From contig JAEWBN010000016.1 of assembly GCA_023391095.1 (NCBI GenBank), forward strand, positions 124,001 through 188,000: a stretch of DNA of 64,000 nucleotides, written 5' to 3'. Positions 15,788 to 24,468 of this stretch are shown here, piece by piece (position 1 is the stretch's first letter; each line of letters opens with the position of its first letter). The translations under genes were made by a program, and so were the position numbers. The notes beneath the pieces were generated by a model that was not told where the DNA came from, did not search any database, and was given only the letters and a program-made list of their open reading frames with translations. The DNA is from Pseudomonadota bacterium. Lineage in GTDB: Bacteria; Pseudomonadota; Alphaproteobacteria; Rhizobiales; Devosiaceae.

Positions 15788-17803
15788 GTGCGCCAAGATC
15801 ACGTGAGACGACTGCTGCAAGAAAATCTATCCTTCGTCCTGACCGTTTCGACAGTCCTCGGAATGCTGCTGGCCATCCTTGGACTATGGCCCCTCCGAGG
15901 TGGCGCAGCCGACATCTCGTCCCTATCAGGCCTCACGATTGTGTATCTCGCTGGCGGCCTACCGGCAGCTTGGAGAGCAGTTTCCGTCCTGTGGGATGAG
16001 CACATTCTGGACATCGACCTGCTGATGGTCGTCGCGGCGCTTGCGGCTGCAGCGGTCGGTGCACCGTTGGAGGGCGCGATCCTTTTGACGCTGTTCAGTG
16101 TCTCGACCACTTTGGAGGAGCGGGCGATGGGACGCGCCCGCCGGGCCATAGAAGCCCTAATGGCGCTTCGACCGGAAACTGCATTACGCAAGGGGCCCGA
16201 CGGCCTGGTCACCGAAGTCCCGGTTGCCGAGCTGGCAGTGGGCGATACTTTCGTCCTGCGGCCCGGGGCGCGGGTCCCCGCGGATGGAATCATTACCAGC
16301 GGTCGCGGCGCTCTCGACGAGGCAAACATCACTGGCGAGTCCATGCCGGTCACCAAGGAACCCGGGGCCCCAGTATTCGAGGCGACGGTAAACATCGACG
16401 GTGTGCTTGAGGCCGCCGTAACGAAGACGGTGCAGGACAGCACCGTCGCGAGGATGATAGCTCTTGTCACCCAGGCCCAATCGTCCAAAGCTCCCTCTGA
16501 GCGGTTCAGCGCCTGGTTCGGGCAGCGCTACACGATTGCGGTGATGGCCGGCGCCGTCCTCGCCTTCGGCGCCTTCTACCTCCTCGGAAGCACTTGGGAG
16601 GAAGCGCTGTATCGGTCGGCGACCCTGCTGGTTGCAGCCAGTCCTTGTGCGATCGTTATTTCTGTGCCGGCCGCCATTCTGTCGTCGCTGTCTGCTGCTG
16701 CGCGTGGAGGCGTGCTGTTTAAGGGCGGTGAAGCGCTCGAAACGCTTGCGTCGGTCGACACCTTTGCCTTCGATAAGACAGGCACACTGACCACGGGAAA
16801 GGCGGCCGTGACTGGTGTCGTGGCCCTTGATGACGACGAGCCGGTCTTCCTGGCGCTTCTCGCGGGGTTGGAGGCCCAATCGGAACACCCCAGTGCAGCC
16901 GCAATCCGGCGAGAGGCCGCCAGCCGCGGCCTGCAGCCTGCCAAGGTGCTGGACGTGGTCAACAGACCGAGCGAGGGTATCGTCGGCAATGATGGGCAAT
17001 CCCGGTTGTGGGCTGGCAATCCGCGCCTTGCCACGCTTATGGGCGCGTCCATCGATCACCCAGCACTGCTGGCCTTGGCCGCGGACGCCCACTCGGTAAT
17101 CTATGCCGGGCGGGATGGGCGGGTGCTCGGGGCCGTTACCATCGCCGATGCGGTGCGCGCGACCTCGCGGCCGACACTTGCTGCGCTAACGGAGGCCGGG
17201 ATCGGCAGGATCGTCATGATGACCGGCGACCGCCGTCCCGTGGCGCTGCGGATAGGCGAAGAGCTCGGGCTACAGCCAGCGCAGATCCATGCTGACATGC
17301 TGCCTGAAGACAAGGTCAGCATGGTGGGCGAACTGGCAGCAACTGGCAAGGTTGCTTACGTCGGCGACGGCGTCAACGACGCAGCCGCGCTTGCACGCGC
17401 CGACGTGGGAATCGCCATGGGGGCGGCGGGCTCAGAGGTTGCGCTTCAGGCAGCTGACGTCGCCCTCCTGTCGGAAGACATGGGGCGGCTTGCAGAAGCG
17501 CATCGGCTCGCACGTCGGACGGCGGCGATCATTCGCCAAAATCTCACATTCGCCATAGGGGCGATGGCAGTGCTCGTGACCGGGGGGCTGTTCTTTGAAC
17601 TGCCTCTGCCGATCGCCGTGATCGGACATGAAGGCGGGACGGTGCTGGTGGTCCTCAATGGATTGCGGCTGCTCCGTGATCCTATTCGGCGAGGCAAGGC
17701 GGTGACGCCGCCTATGCGGATGTCCAGGTCGGCCTCCTCGGAGCAGGTCCGACCAGATGCGAGCCGGGCATATCGCAGGAAGGTGACCCGATCCGCAGGC
17801 TGA
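15788..17803 (+). CDS. P1B-4-type heavy metal translocating P-type ATPase
   Basis: A 671-residue metal efflux ATPase. All P-type landmarks are present: TGES (182-185), phosphorylation motif DKTGT (329-333), SEHP (365-368), and hinge GDGVND (526-531). The metal-site motif in the sixth helix is SPC (285-287) rather than CPC, and HEGGT (614-618) follows. The SPC plus HEGG(G/S)T pair and the lack of an N-terminal metal-binding domain define the P1B-4 group, known for Co2+, Zn2+, Fe2+ or related export. I prefer the GTG at 15788 because the more upstream frame is basic, low-quality sequence overlapping the preceding remnant. The last 40 residues are unusually basic. It sits beside a cation antiporter, which suggests an ion-homeostasis group. 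Confidence 0.88.
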   Translation: MRQDHVRRLLQENLSFVLTVSTVLGMLLAILGLWPLRGGAADISSLSGLTIVYLAGGLPAAWRAVSVLWDEHILDIDLLMVVAALAAAAVGAPLEGAILLTLFSVSTTLEERAMGRARRAIEALMALRPETALRKGPDGLVTEVPVAELAVGDTFVLRPGARVPADGIITSGRGALDEANITGESMPVTKEPGAPVFEATVNIDGVLEAAVTKTVQDSTVARMIALVTQAQSSKAPSERFSAWFGQRYTIAVMAGAVLAFGAFYLLGSTWEEALYRSATLLVAASPCAIVISVPAAILSSLSAAARGGVLFKGGEALETLASVDTFAFDKTGTLTTGKAAVTGVVALDDDEPVFLALLAGLEAQSEHPSAAAIRREAASRGLQPAKVLDVVNRPSEGIVGNDGQSRLWAGNPRLATLMGASIDHPALLALAADAHSVIYAGRDGRVLGAVTIADAVRATSRPTLAALTEAGIGRIVMMTGDRRPVALRIGEELGLQPAQIHADMLPEDKVSMVGELAATGKVAYVGDGVNDAAALARADVGIAMGAAGSEVALQAADVALLSEDMGRLAEAHRLARRTAAIIRQNLTFAIGAMAVLVTGGLFFELPLPIAVIGHEGGTVLVVLNGLRLLRDPIRRGKAVTPPMRMSRSASSEQVRPDASRAYRRKVTRSAG

Positions 17804-17847
17804 AGCTTCCATAGGACGGCTCCCCCCTGAATTCAGGAATCTGCAGA

Positions 17848-18822
17848 TTGACTTGGATTGAACTCATCATCGGTCTTGCACTGCTGCTCGGCGGTGGCGA
17901 AGCCTTGGTCAGAGGCAGCGTCAGTGTAGCGACGCGCCTCGGTGTCTCTCAGCTGATGATCGGCCTGACGCTTGTCGGCTTCGGAACCTCGATGCCCGAG
18001 CTTGTTTCGAGCATTCAGGCTGCGGTGCGCGGAGCACCTGCAATTGCGGTCGGCAACGTCATAGGCAGCAACATCGCCAACGTCTTGCTCATCCTGGGGG
18101 CGTCCGCACTGATCCTGCCAATCGCGACGCGCGAGGAGGCGTTCCGTCGTGATGGGATCGTCCTGATCGGAGCCAGCCTGTTGTTGCTTGTGCTTGCCCT
18201 GAGGGGCGAGATCGGCCGTTGGGAGGGCTTGATACTGCTGGTGCTGTTGGTCGGTTACATCGGATACACCTACACAACCGAGAGGATGTCACCAGACGCA
18301 AGCGCGGAAATGCATGGTGCTCAAGCCGAGGCCCACGCGGCGCCAATGTCAGTCTGGCTCGCGCTGACGCTCGCCGTTGGCGGTATCGTTGGAGTTGTGT
18401 TCGGGGCAGACCTCCTGATCGGAGCGGCTATTGAGATAGCGCCGCGCCTCGGCCTGTCCGAAGCGGTAGTTGGCCTAACACTAGTGGCGGTTGGCACGTC
18501 GATGCCGGAGTTCGCTACATCGGTAATGGCTGCGATCCGCGGAAATGGGGATGTTGCCTTTGGGAATGTTGTCGGCAGCAACATCTTCAACGCGCTCGGG
18601 ATCCTTGGAGGGTGTGCGCTGATCTCGCCGGTGGCAGTCAGCTCAGAGTTCCTTCGCTTCGATGTTTGGGTGATGGTGGGTACGGCTGTGCTGCTTGTTG
18701 GATTTGCAACGACTGGTTGGCGCCTAAGTCGACGCGAGGGTGTCGTCTTCCTGGCCACATACGGGCTCTATTTAGTGGCGCAGCTCGCCACGAGCGGGCG
18801 CGATGCGGTCGCCTTGATCTGA
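17848..18822 (+). CDS. calcium/sodium antiporter, CaCA family (YrbG-like)
   Basis: A 324-residue cation/Ca2+ exchanger with about ten membrane segments in two inverted halves. Each half carries the alpha-repeat motif: GFGTSMPELVSS (about 45-56) with GNVIGSNIANV, and AVGTSMPEFATS (about 216-227) with GNVVGSNIFNALG. These are the ion-binding sequences of the family. The start appears to be TTG at 17848, since no ATG lies before the first membrane helix; this is tentative. It lies 44 bases after the metal ATPase and is probably co-transcribed. It would exchange Ca2+ (or another divalent ion) for Na+ or H+ in the inner membrane. Confidence 0.88.
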   Translation: MTWIELIIGLALLLGGGEALVRGSVSVATRLGVSQLMIGLTLVGFGTSMPELVSSIQAAVRGAPAIAVGNVIGSNIANVLLILGASALILPIATREEAFRRDGIVLIGASLLLLVLALRGEIGRWEGLILLVLLVGYIGYTYTTERMSPDASAEMHGAQAEAHAAPMSVWLALTLAVGGIVGVVFGADLLIGAAIEIAPRLGLSEAVVGLTLVAVGTSMPEFATSVMAAIRGNGDVAFGNVVGSNIFNALGILGGCALISPVAVSSEFLRFDVWVMVGTAVLLVGFATTGWRLSRREGVVFLATYGLYLVAQLATSGRDAVALI

Positions 18823-18870
18823 TCGTTGGGCCCCGATGGTGCCTTGGCAGGACCCTCGTTCGGTCTCCGG

Positions 18871-19260
18871 CTAACCTAGTTCGAGCAAGCGGCCGAGAAC
18901 GTCTTCGCGGCGCAACAACCCGATGATCTGTCCTGATCGAAGCACAGGAAAGGCTCGGTGCGGCTCTGCAAGGAACATCTCGGCGGCGGCGACGATGTCC
19001 GCTTCAGCCTCGATGGTCTTGACAGAGCGGCTCATCTGGTCGCCCACGGTGCCCCGCCACTGCCGGTAGTAGCTCGCCATCATGGCGGGGCGGAAGCAAT
19101 CCTTCTGCGTCAGAATTCCGACGAGGGTTCCTGCAGCGTCCACGACCGGTGCTGCTTCCTGGCCGTTCGCGTGCAGCAGGCCGGCCGCCTGACGGATCGG
19201 CATTTCGGTGTCGAGCGTCAGATAATCCGTTCGCATGACGCTGGCGATAACGTCAGTCAT
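18871..19260 (-). CDS. CBS-domain protein at the end of the nqr operon
   Basis: A 129-residue protein made of two CBS domains (about residues 5-60 with APVVDAAGTLVGILTQKDCF, and 70-125 with AFPVLRSGQIIGLLRREDVLGRL). Paired CBS domains bind adenosyl nucleotides and act as regulatory modules. The ATG at 19260 lies inside the 3' end of nqrM (8-base overlap), pointing to translational coupling; a start 48 bases further upstream is possible. Its place as the last gene of the nqr cluster suggests it reports energy charge to the complex, but there is no direct evidence for that. Confidence 0.8.
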   Translation of the reverse strand: MTDVIASVMRTDYLTLDTEMPIRQAAGLLHANGQEAAPVVDAAGTLVGILTQKDCFRPAMMASYYRQWRGTVGDQMSRSVKTIEAEADIVAAAEMFLAEPHRAFPVLRSGQIIGLLRREDVLGRLLELG

Positions 19261-19429
19261 CGCCGTGCACCTGCTGAGTCCGCTTCGGGCATCCCGCACA
19301 ACGGGCATCGTCAGGCAGGCAGGCTAACCCGCCGCAGGAGGTCTGAAGCACGCGGCCCCGAACCATCAGTCCCAGGGCAAGACCGCCTGTTGCCAGAATG
19401 ACGATCAGTGGCGCGATGACAAGCTCCAT
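19253..19429 (-). CDS. nqrM: Na+-NQR maturation protein NqrM (DUF539)
   Basis: A 58-residue membrane protein. It has one N-terminal transmembrane helix (ELVIAPLIVILATGGLALG), followed by the cysteine cluster of the NqrM family: SCGGLACLP, then CAGCPKR. NqrM is needed to insert the iron centre bound by cysteines of NqrD and NqrE. GAGGAA precedes the ATG at 19429. It lies 12 bases after apbE and overlaps the CBS gene by eight bases. The order apbE-nqrM after nqrF is the standard arrangement for a maturation module. Confidence 0.88.
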   Translation of the reverse strand: MELVIAPLIVILATGGLALGLMVRGRVLQTSCGGLACLPDDARCAGCPKRTQQVHGDD

Positions 19430-19441
19430 GTGCGTTCCTCC

Positions 19442-20425
19442 TCAGGCCAAGTGCTCATCGAAGCGACCGACTGCGACACGTCGAAGGCTCGCTTCCTCGT
19501 TGAAGAGGAAAAGAGCGTCCAGCCCATTTCGCTGGGCCAGTGCAGGGCCTTTGACGCCCGCGGACACGAGCGCAGTTGCCCATCCGTCGGCCAGCATGGC
19601 GTTGTCGGCGATGACGGAGACCGATGCAGCGGCCCCCTCTACGGGCTCGTCTGTGGTCGGATCGATAATGTGGCTGTAGCGCCTTCCGCCAAGCGTATAG
19701 CCGTTGACCTTGTCGCCGGACGTGGCGATTGCCCGCCCAGCGAGGGCGATGATGTCGGCCGAACCGAAATGGCCGTGGCGGGGATCCTCCACCGCAATCT
19801 GCCATGAACGACCGCTCGGATGATGTCCAAGCGCAGCGACTTCACCGCCCAGGTCGACGACAAAGTTCTCCTCGCCGCGTTCACGCAGCACGCTCACCAT
19901 CTGGTCAAGCGCATGACCCTTGGCAATGCCACAGAGGTCGACGGTCACTTCGGGGTGTGACTTGCAAATGGCAGCATCCGAAGCCAGAATCTCGGCGTCT
20001 TGGGGAACCTCTGCTGCCGCCATTGGACCGAAGCCCCAGCGTCCTACATGCGGTCCGACCGCGATGTCGAAAGCTCGCTCGCTGGCGCCCCGAACCGACA
20101 ATGCCGCCCGAACGACCGTAGCGATTTCGCTGTCGATCGGCTGCCAGTCCTGGCTTCGCCTCTCATTGAATGCTGTGATGACGCTGTCGCGGCGCCATGG
20201 CGACATCAGCCGGTCGATCCGAGCAAGCGTCTCCTGCAGGGCGGTCTGGAGCACGCCCGCGTTGGCCTCGGCGCTCAACGTGGCCTTCCAGGAGGTGCCG
20301 AAGGCCGGTCCGCCAATCGCCAAAGTCGGAGATGCGGAGCGGGCGAGCGCCGGACAGGCAAGTGCCGTTGCCGCTGCAAGGCCGCCCGCGAGGACCTGAC
20401 GCCGGGTGAGATGGATCTTGTTCAT
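19442..20425 (-). CDS. apbE: FAD:protein FMN transferase ApbE
   Basis: A 327-residue flavin transferase that attaches FMN through a phosphoester bond to threonine in NqrC-type proteins. It starts with a twin-arginine-like export signal (LTRRQVLAGGLAAATALA), as expected for a periplasmic enzyme. ApbE features visible: GTSWKATL near the mature N-terminus, DIAVGPHVGRWGFG, GIAKGHALDQM, NFVVDLGGEVAALG, and the metal/FAD region GDKVNGYTLGGRRYSHIIDP. It is four bases from nqrF and thus dedicated to this nqr operon. The NqrC TGAT site is its expected target. Confidence 0.92.
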   Translation of the reverse strand: MNKIHLTRRQVLAGGLAAATALACPALARSASPTLAIGGPAFGTSWKATLSAEANAGVLQTALQETLARIDRLMSPWRRDSVITAFNERRSQDWQPIDSEIATVVRAALSVRGASERAFDIAVGPHVGRWGFGPMAAAEVPQDAEILASDAAICKSHPEVTVDLCGIAKGHALDQMVSVLRERGEENFVVDLGGEVAALGHHPSGRSWQIAVEDPRHGHFGSADIIALAGRAIATSGDKVNGYTLGGRRYSHIIDPTTDEPVEGAAASVSVIADNAMLADGWATALVSAGVKGPALAQRNGLDALFLFNEEASLRRVAVGRFDEHLA

Positions 20426-20429
20426 GTCC

Positions 20430-21650
20430 TCAGCTCCCGAAATCGTCGTTGAAGATGGATTGCGGCTCCACGCCCAGATCGTCGAGCGTGGAGAGCACGG
20501 CAGAGATCATCACCGGGGGTCCGCAGAGATAGTATTCACATTCTTCCGGCGCCGGATGGTCGCGCATCGCCTTCCGCAGGACCTCATGAATAAAGCCAGT
20601 CGCGCCTCGCCAACGGTCACCCGGCGCGGGGTCTGAAAGCGCCACCGTCCAGTCGAAGTTCTCGTGCTGCGCAGCTAGTGCCTCGAATTCCTCGACATAG
20701 AAGAGATCGGCGACCGACCGGGCGCCGTAGAAATATGACATCTTGCGGCTTGTGCCGCGGGCAAGTTGCTCATGGATCATGGCGCGAAGCGGTGCCATAC
20801 CCACACCGCCGCCGACGAAGACCATCTCCCGCTGAGTCGGCTGGACGTGGAATTCCCCATAGGGGCCGGACACGTCGATGCTGTCGCCTGGTTTGAGGCC
20901 GAAGAGGTACGATGAGACGATGCCCGGCGGGATCTCGGCTTCGCGCCCTGCAGGCGGAACTGCCAGGCGGATATTGTGAACCAGGCGGCCGCGGTCCTCC
21001 GGTCGCCCCGCAAACGAGTAAGCGCGCGACGTGCGCTCTGTGGTAACTGATCGCAGCCCCGACCAACCCGAAATCCGCCAGGTCAGCTCGTGCTCCGCAT
21101 CGATCTCGAGCTGCGAGAAGTCGCGTTCGTAGGGGGGGGCGGTCAGCAGCATGAAACCGCCCGCGCGAAAGGTCAGGTCGCGCCCGTCCGGGATTTCCAG
21201 CACCAACTCGCGGATCAGTGGAGCGAGCATACGGTTGCTGATGACCCGGCATGTGAAGCCCTCCGCCGACATGACCTCAGGTGGCACGGAAACATCCACC
21301 GTGCCGCGCAGGTTGAGCTGACACGCCAGCCGCACCTTCTCGCGACGCTCCTTCGCCGACAGTAGACCGCGCTCGGTCGATCGCAACTCGCCTGCGCCGT
21401 CACCGGTGACGGTGACGCGGCATTGCCCGCAGGTTCCGCTGCCGCCGCAGGCTGCGGGAATGGGGATGTCGGCGCCATGGAGGACCTCGAGGAGCTTCGC
21501 GCCCCGCTTGGCTGTGATTGCCTGCCCCCCATTCACGATCACCTTCAGAGCGATGTCTGGCACCAGTCGCGACCGCGCTGCGAGAAGGCCCAGGGCAAGT
21601 CCTAAAATGAGGAGGACGATCAGTGCGCTGCCTAGAGTGATCTCGATCAT
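20430..21650 (-). CDS. nqrF: Na+-NQR subunit F, NADH dehydrogenase
   Basis: A 406-residue NADH-oxidising subunit of normal length. It has one N-terminal membrane helix (about 6-24), then a plant-type [2Fe-2S] domain with Cys68, Cys74, Cys77 (AACGGSGTCGQC) and Cys110, then an FAD domain with RAYSFAG and an NAD-binding domain with GGVGMAPLRAM and YLCGPPVM. NADH gives two electrons to FAD, which pass through the cluster to the membrane subunits. The start at 21650 overlaps the nqrE stop (ATGA). All redox ligands expected for NqrF are present, so the input end of the complex looks normal. Confidence 0.93.
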   Translation of the reverse strand: MIEITLGSALIVLLILGLALGLLAARSRLVPDIALKVIVNGGQAITAKRGAKLLEVLHGADIPIPAACGGSGTCGQCRVTVTGDGAGELRSTERGLLSAKERREKVRLACQLNLRGTVDVSVPPEVMSAEGFTCRVISNRMLAPLIRELVLEIPDGRDLTFRAGGFMLLTAPPYERDFSQLEIDAEHELTWRISGWSGLRSVTTERTSRAYSFAGRPEDRGRLVHNIRLAVPPAGREAEIPPGIVSSYLFGLKPGDSIDVSGPYGEFHVQPTQREMVFVGGGVGMAPLRAMIHEQLARGTSRKMSYFYGARSVADLFYVEEFEALAAQHENFDWTVALSDPAPGDRWRGATGFIHEVLRKAMRDHPAPEECEYYLCGPPVMISAVLSTLDDLGVEPQSIFNDDFGS

Positions 21651-22258
21651 GGTACTGCCACCTGGGCAAAGGTGGCGAAACCGAGGGACATCATGCCCGT
21701 CAGGATGAAGGCAATGCCTAGTCCCTGAAGTCCCGCCGGCAGATCCGCATAAGCCAGCCGCCGCCGGATTGCCGACAGCACGATCACCGCCACGGCGAAT
21801 CCGGTGCCGGCTCCGATGCCAAAGACGGTGCTCTCGGCGAGATTGTAGCTGCGGTCGGCCATGAACAGGCTTCCGCCGAGGATCGCACAATGGACCGCGA
21901 GCAGGGAGAGAAAGACGCCGAAGGTAGCGAAGAGCGCGGGAAAGGACCGGTCGAGGACCATTTCGACCAGCTGCACTGCCGCCGAGACCACGCCGATAAA
22001 GGTCAGAAGGCGCAGATAGCTCAGGTCGAGATCAGGAAAACCGGCCCACGCCCACGCGCCCGGAGCAAGCAGATACGTGTAGAGCAGATGATTGAGCGGC
22101 ACAGTCACCCCCATGACCGCAATCACCGCTACGCCGAGCCCAACTGCCGTTCCTGGTCTGCGCGACAGCGCCAGAAAGGTGCACAGCCCCAGAAACAGCG
22201 TAAGGGGCATGTTCTCGATAAACGCCGAGCGTATGAAGAGCGCCCCGAGATCGCTCAT
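21647..22258 (-). CDS. nqrE: Na+-NQR subunit E
   Basis: A 203-residue six-helix membrane subunit. It keeps the two cysteines that, with those of NqrD, hold the intramembrane iron centre: Cys26 (LFLGLCTFLAL) and Cys124 (LLAVHCAILGG). The N-terminal region (RSAFIENMPLTLFLG) and the C-terminal YADLPAGLQGLGIAFILTGMMSLGF are typical. The start overlaps the nqrD stop, and the stop overlaps the nqrF start. Confidence 0.93.
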   Translation of the reverse strand: MSDLGALFIRSAFIENMPLTLFLGLCTFLALSRRPGTAVGLGVAVIAVMGVTVPLNHLLYTYLLAPGAWAWAGFPDLDLSYLRLLTFIGVVSAAVQLVEMVLDRSFPALFATFGVFLSLLAVHCAILGGSLFMADRSYNLAESTVFGIGAGTGFAVAVIVLSAIRRRLAYADLPAGLQGLGIAFILTGMMSLGFATFAQVAVP

Positions 22259-22908
22259 CCCCGCGTCTCCTCGGCAGGGGCCAGCGCGTGCTCGGAGACC
22301 TCCACCTGTTCCACCCGCCAGCTGCGGATTGCCCAGACCAGGCCGCCGAGCAGGAAGAACGCACTCGGTGCAAGAAGCATCAGGCTCAGGGGCTCGAACC
22401 AGCCGCCCTGTTCGGTGGTGCGAAAGACTTCAGTGCCCATGAGAGTGCCTTGGCCGAACAGCTCGCGCACGCTGCCGATGATCACGAGGACCAGTGAATA
22501 GCCAAGGCCGTTACCGAGCGCGTCGGTCATGGCGGGAACGGGCGGATTGTGGAGCGAGAAGGACTCGGTGCGTCCCAGGACGACGCAATTGGTAGCGATA
22601 AGACTGACAAAGACGGAGAGCCGTTGGCTCATCTCGAAGAAAAACGCCTGCAGAAACTGATCCACGACGATGACGAGTGACGCGACGATGATTATCTGAA
22701 CGATGAGGCGGATGGAGGAAGGCAGATGCCGCCGGATGAGGCTGATGATCCCTGCGGCAGCCACTACGACGGCCGTCAGTGCCGCTGACATGGTGATCGC
22801 TGCAGCAAGCGTGGTCGTCACCGCAAGCGCCGAGCAGATGCCGAGGATTTGCAAGGTGACCGGATTCTGGCGCAGGATTGGATCGGTAAGGGTTCCCCAG
22901 AGCCGCAT
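22255..22908 (-). CDS. nqrD: Na+-NQR subunit D
   Basis: A 217-residue six-helix subunit and inverted-topology partner of NqrE. Iron-centre ligands are present at Cys25 (QILGICSALAV) and Cys108 (LIATNCVVLGRTE). The opening (DPILRQNPVTLQILGICSAL) closely follows known NqrD. Together with NqrE and NqrM this shows the intramembrane iron site is intact in this operon, in contrast to the altered NqrB. Start and stop both touch the neighbouring nqr genes. Confidence 0.93.
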   Translation of the reverse strand: MRLWGTLTDPILRQNPVTLQILGICSALAVTTTLAAAITMSAALTAVVVAAAGIISLIRRHLPSSIRLIVQIIIVASLVIVVDQFLQAFFFEMSQRLSVFVSLIATNCVVLGRTESFSLHNPPVPAMTDALGNGLGYSLVLVIIGSVRELFGQGTLMGTEVFRTTEQGGWFEPLSLMLLAPSAFFLLGGLVWAIRSWRVEQVEVSEHALAPAEETRG

Positions 22909-23711
22909 CAGAACTCTCCCCGTCGTATGGCATCGAGAAGCGGGCCGTACCCGTTTGGCCCGAGCCAGAATGCCAGCATTTGCGTCATGGCCGTGTTGGT
23001 TCGCGTCGCGCCGGTAATGGCGTCGACCTCGAATTCGGTCGTCGCTGCGCCGCGCGCAACGGCTAACTGAGGTGTTCCGGTGTCGTCCTCGATGCGCTTG
23101 CCTGCGAACTGCTGCCGCCAGGCGGGTTCATCGATCCGCGCACCCAGCCCCGGAGTCTCGTTGTGCGACATCACCGCGAGCCCCGCGACGGTGTTCATGT
23201 CGCCCTCGACTGCAATCATCGCCTCAATCGGGCCGCCGTAACCAGTCCCGCTGATCGGCAGAATTACCAGCTCCACTTGATCCTCTGGGCTGCGGAGCAG
23301 GTAAATTTGCTTGAAGTCGGCGCGGCTTCTCAAGTTGGCGATGTCCTCCTGCGGCGACAACTGCGTCCAGTTGGTGGAGTCCGTTAGGGCGCTCGCCAAC
23401 GTCTCGGGTGTGACATCCTGTGCAGCCTCGGCGCGCCGGAGATCCACCACGACTGTCGACAACTTCATTTCATCGGACATTGCCAATATCGCCGATAGCC
23501 CCGGGATTTCTGCCAGCAGCGCCTCAAGTCGGGTCTGCTGTTCAAGCGCGCGGTTCTGCGCCTGGATCGGCCGCAGCACGACCGTAGCAACCGTAACCAG
23601 CAGAGCGCACACAATCGAAACGGTGAAGGCAACGGCGATGGTCTTGGTTCGGCTTTCGTTGGGCAGCGACAGGATCCCTCGCCACAGCTTGATCGGGTTG
23701 AGCTCAGCCAT
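22908..23711 (-). CDS. nqrC: Na+-NQR subunit C, FMN-binding
   Basis: A 267-residue subunit with one N-terminal membrane helix (about 24-47) and a periplasmic FMN-binding domain. The covalent FMN site is TGAT at residues 233-236 within VDAITGATRTNTAM; Thr236 should carry the flavin put on by ApbE. GTGYGGPIEAMIAVEG and MSHNETPGLGARIDEPAW are standard NqrC/RnfG stretches. The start at 23711 overlaps the nqrB stop by eight bases. Confidence 0.92.
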   Translation of the reverse strand: MAELNPIKLWRGILSLPNESRTKTIAVAFTVSIVCALLVTVATVVLRPIQAQNRALEQQTRLEALLAEIPGLSAILAMSDEMKLSTVVVDLRRAEAAQDVTPETLASALTDSTNWTQLSPQEDIANLRSRADFKQIYLLRSPEDQVELVILPISGTGYGGPIEAMIAVEGDMNTVAGLAVMSHNETPGLGARIDEPAWRQQFAGKRIEDDTGTPQLAVARGAATTEFEVDAITGATRTNTAMTQMLAFWLGPNGYGPLLDAIRRGEF

Positions 23712-24468
23712 GACGATATCTCCGAACAGCCTGCCAAACGGCGATGGCCATCTCATCCAGTAGAGGTGCTGCGAGCGAAGCCAGGAGTGCTGCCGAAACA
23801 GCAATCTGCACGGGAGCTGTCTCCCAAAATGCGGCAAAGAGTGCGGTCAATGCACCAAACAGGGCTCCATAGAGCCAACGTCCTAGCGGCGTTGACGCAC
23901 TGACCGCCGGATCGCAGACGAGGAAAACCAGAACAAATGCGACGGCACTGGTCAGCAGGTCGACGTTGAACCCACCCGCAGCGATGAGCACCACAAGTGC
24001 GCCAACCAGGACGCGCCACGGCAGCACGCCGAAGAACAAGAGAATTGCCGCTGCCGGGATTGCGGCCCAGCCGATCTGAACCGGCAGGTGAGGCCAATCC
24101 GCCGCGGGAAAGCCGAAGCCGAGGAACATGACCGTCACCACCGCGGGGCTGAGGACACTCCGCCCCCAGCCGCCAAAGACCAGTTCGCCGAAGACGAAAC
24201 CGAAACTGACCCCTATCGCGAACTGAAGCGGCCCTACCTCGGGTGCCAGAACCGCAATGGCAAATGCGGATACAGCCCCGGCCGCACTCGGCGGCTGGGC
24301 GCGGAAAAAGGTAAACAGCGCCTGCCATATCCCACCCAGGATAAGGACGAACACGAGGCGACCGGTGCCCAAGACGCCTTCGTCCCAGATCCATGACACC
24401 GCAACTGGTAACAGTGCAGCCAGGAAAACCATGGCAACGGTCTCGCGAGTCCAGATGCCACGGATCAT
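23704..24468 (-). CDS. nqrB: short NqrB/RnfD-like membrane subunit without a visible FMN site
   Basis: A 254-residue protein with about eight or nine membrane helices in the nqrB position. Homology is visible in GGWGRSVLSPAV (canonical 'GGtGkNfLNPAL') and near the C-terminus in VCDPAVSASTPLGRWLYGALFG and LLASLAAPLLDEMAI. Known NqrB is about 410 residues and RnfD about 350; here the N-terminal extension and the segment that holds the SGAT FMN-attachment motif are missing. No (S/T)GA(S/T) motif occurs anywhere in the protein. Genes on both sides overlap it, so it is not a random truncation. It probably forms a reduced membrane core with a changed electron path. Confidence 0.8.
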   Translation of the reverse strand: MIRGIWTRETVAMVFLAALLPVAVSWIWDEGVLGTGRLVFVLILGGIWQALFTFFRAQPPSAAGAVSAFAIAVLAPEVGPLQFAIGVSFGFVFGELVFGGWGRSVLSPAVVTVMFLGFGFPAADWPHLPVQIGWAAIPAAAILLFFGVLPWRVLVGALVVLIAAGGFNVDLLTSAVAFVLVFLVCDPAVSASTPLGRWLYGALFGALTALFAAFWETAPVQIAVSAALLASLAAPLLDEMAIAVWQAVRRYRHG

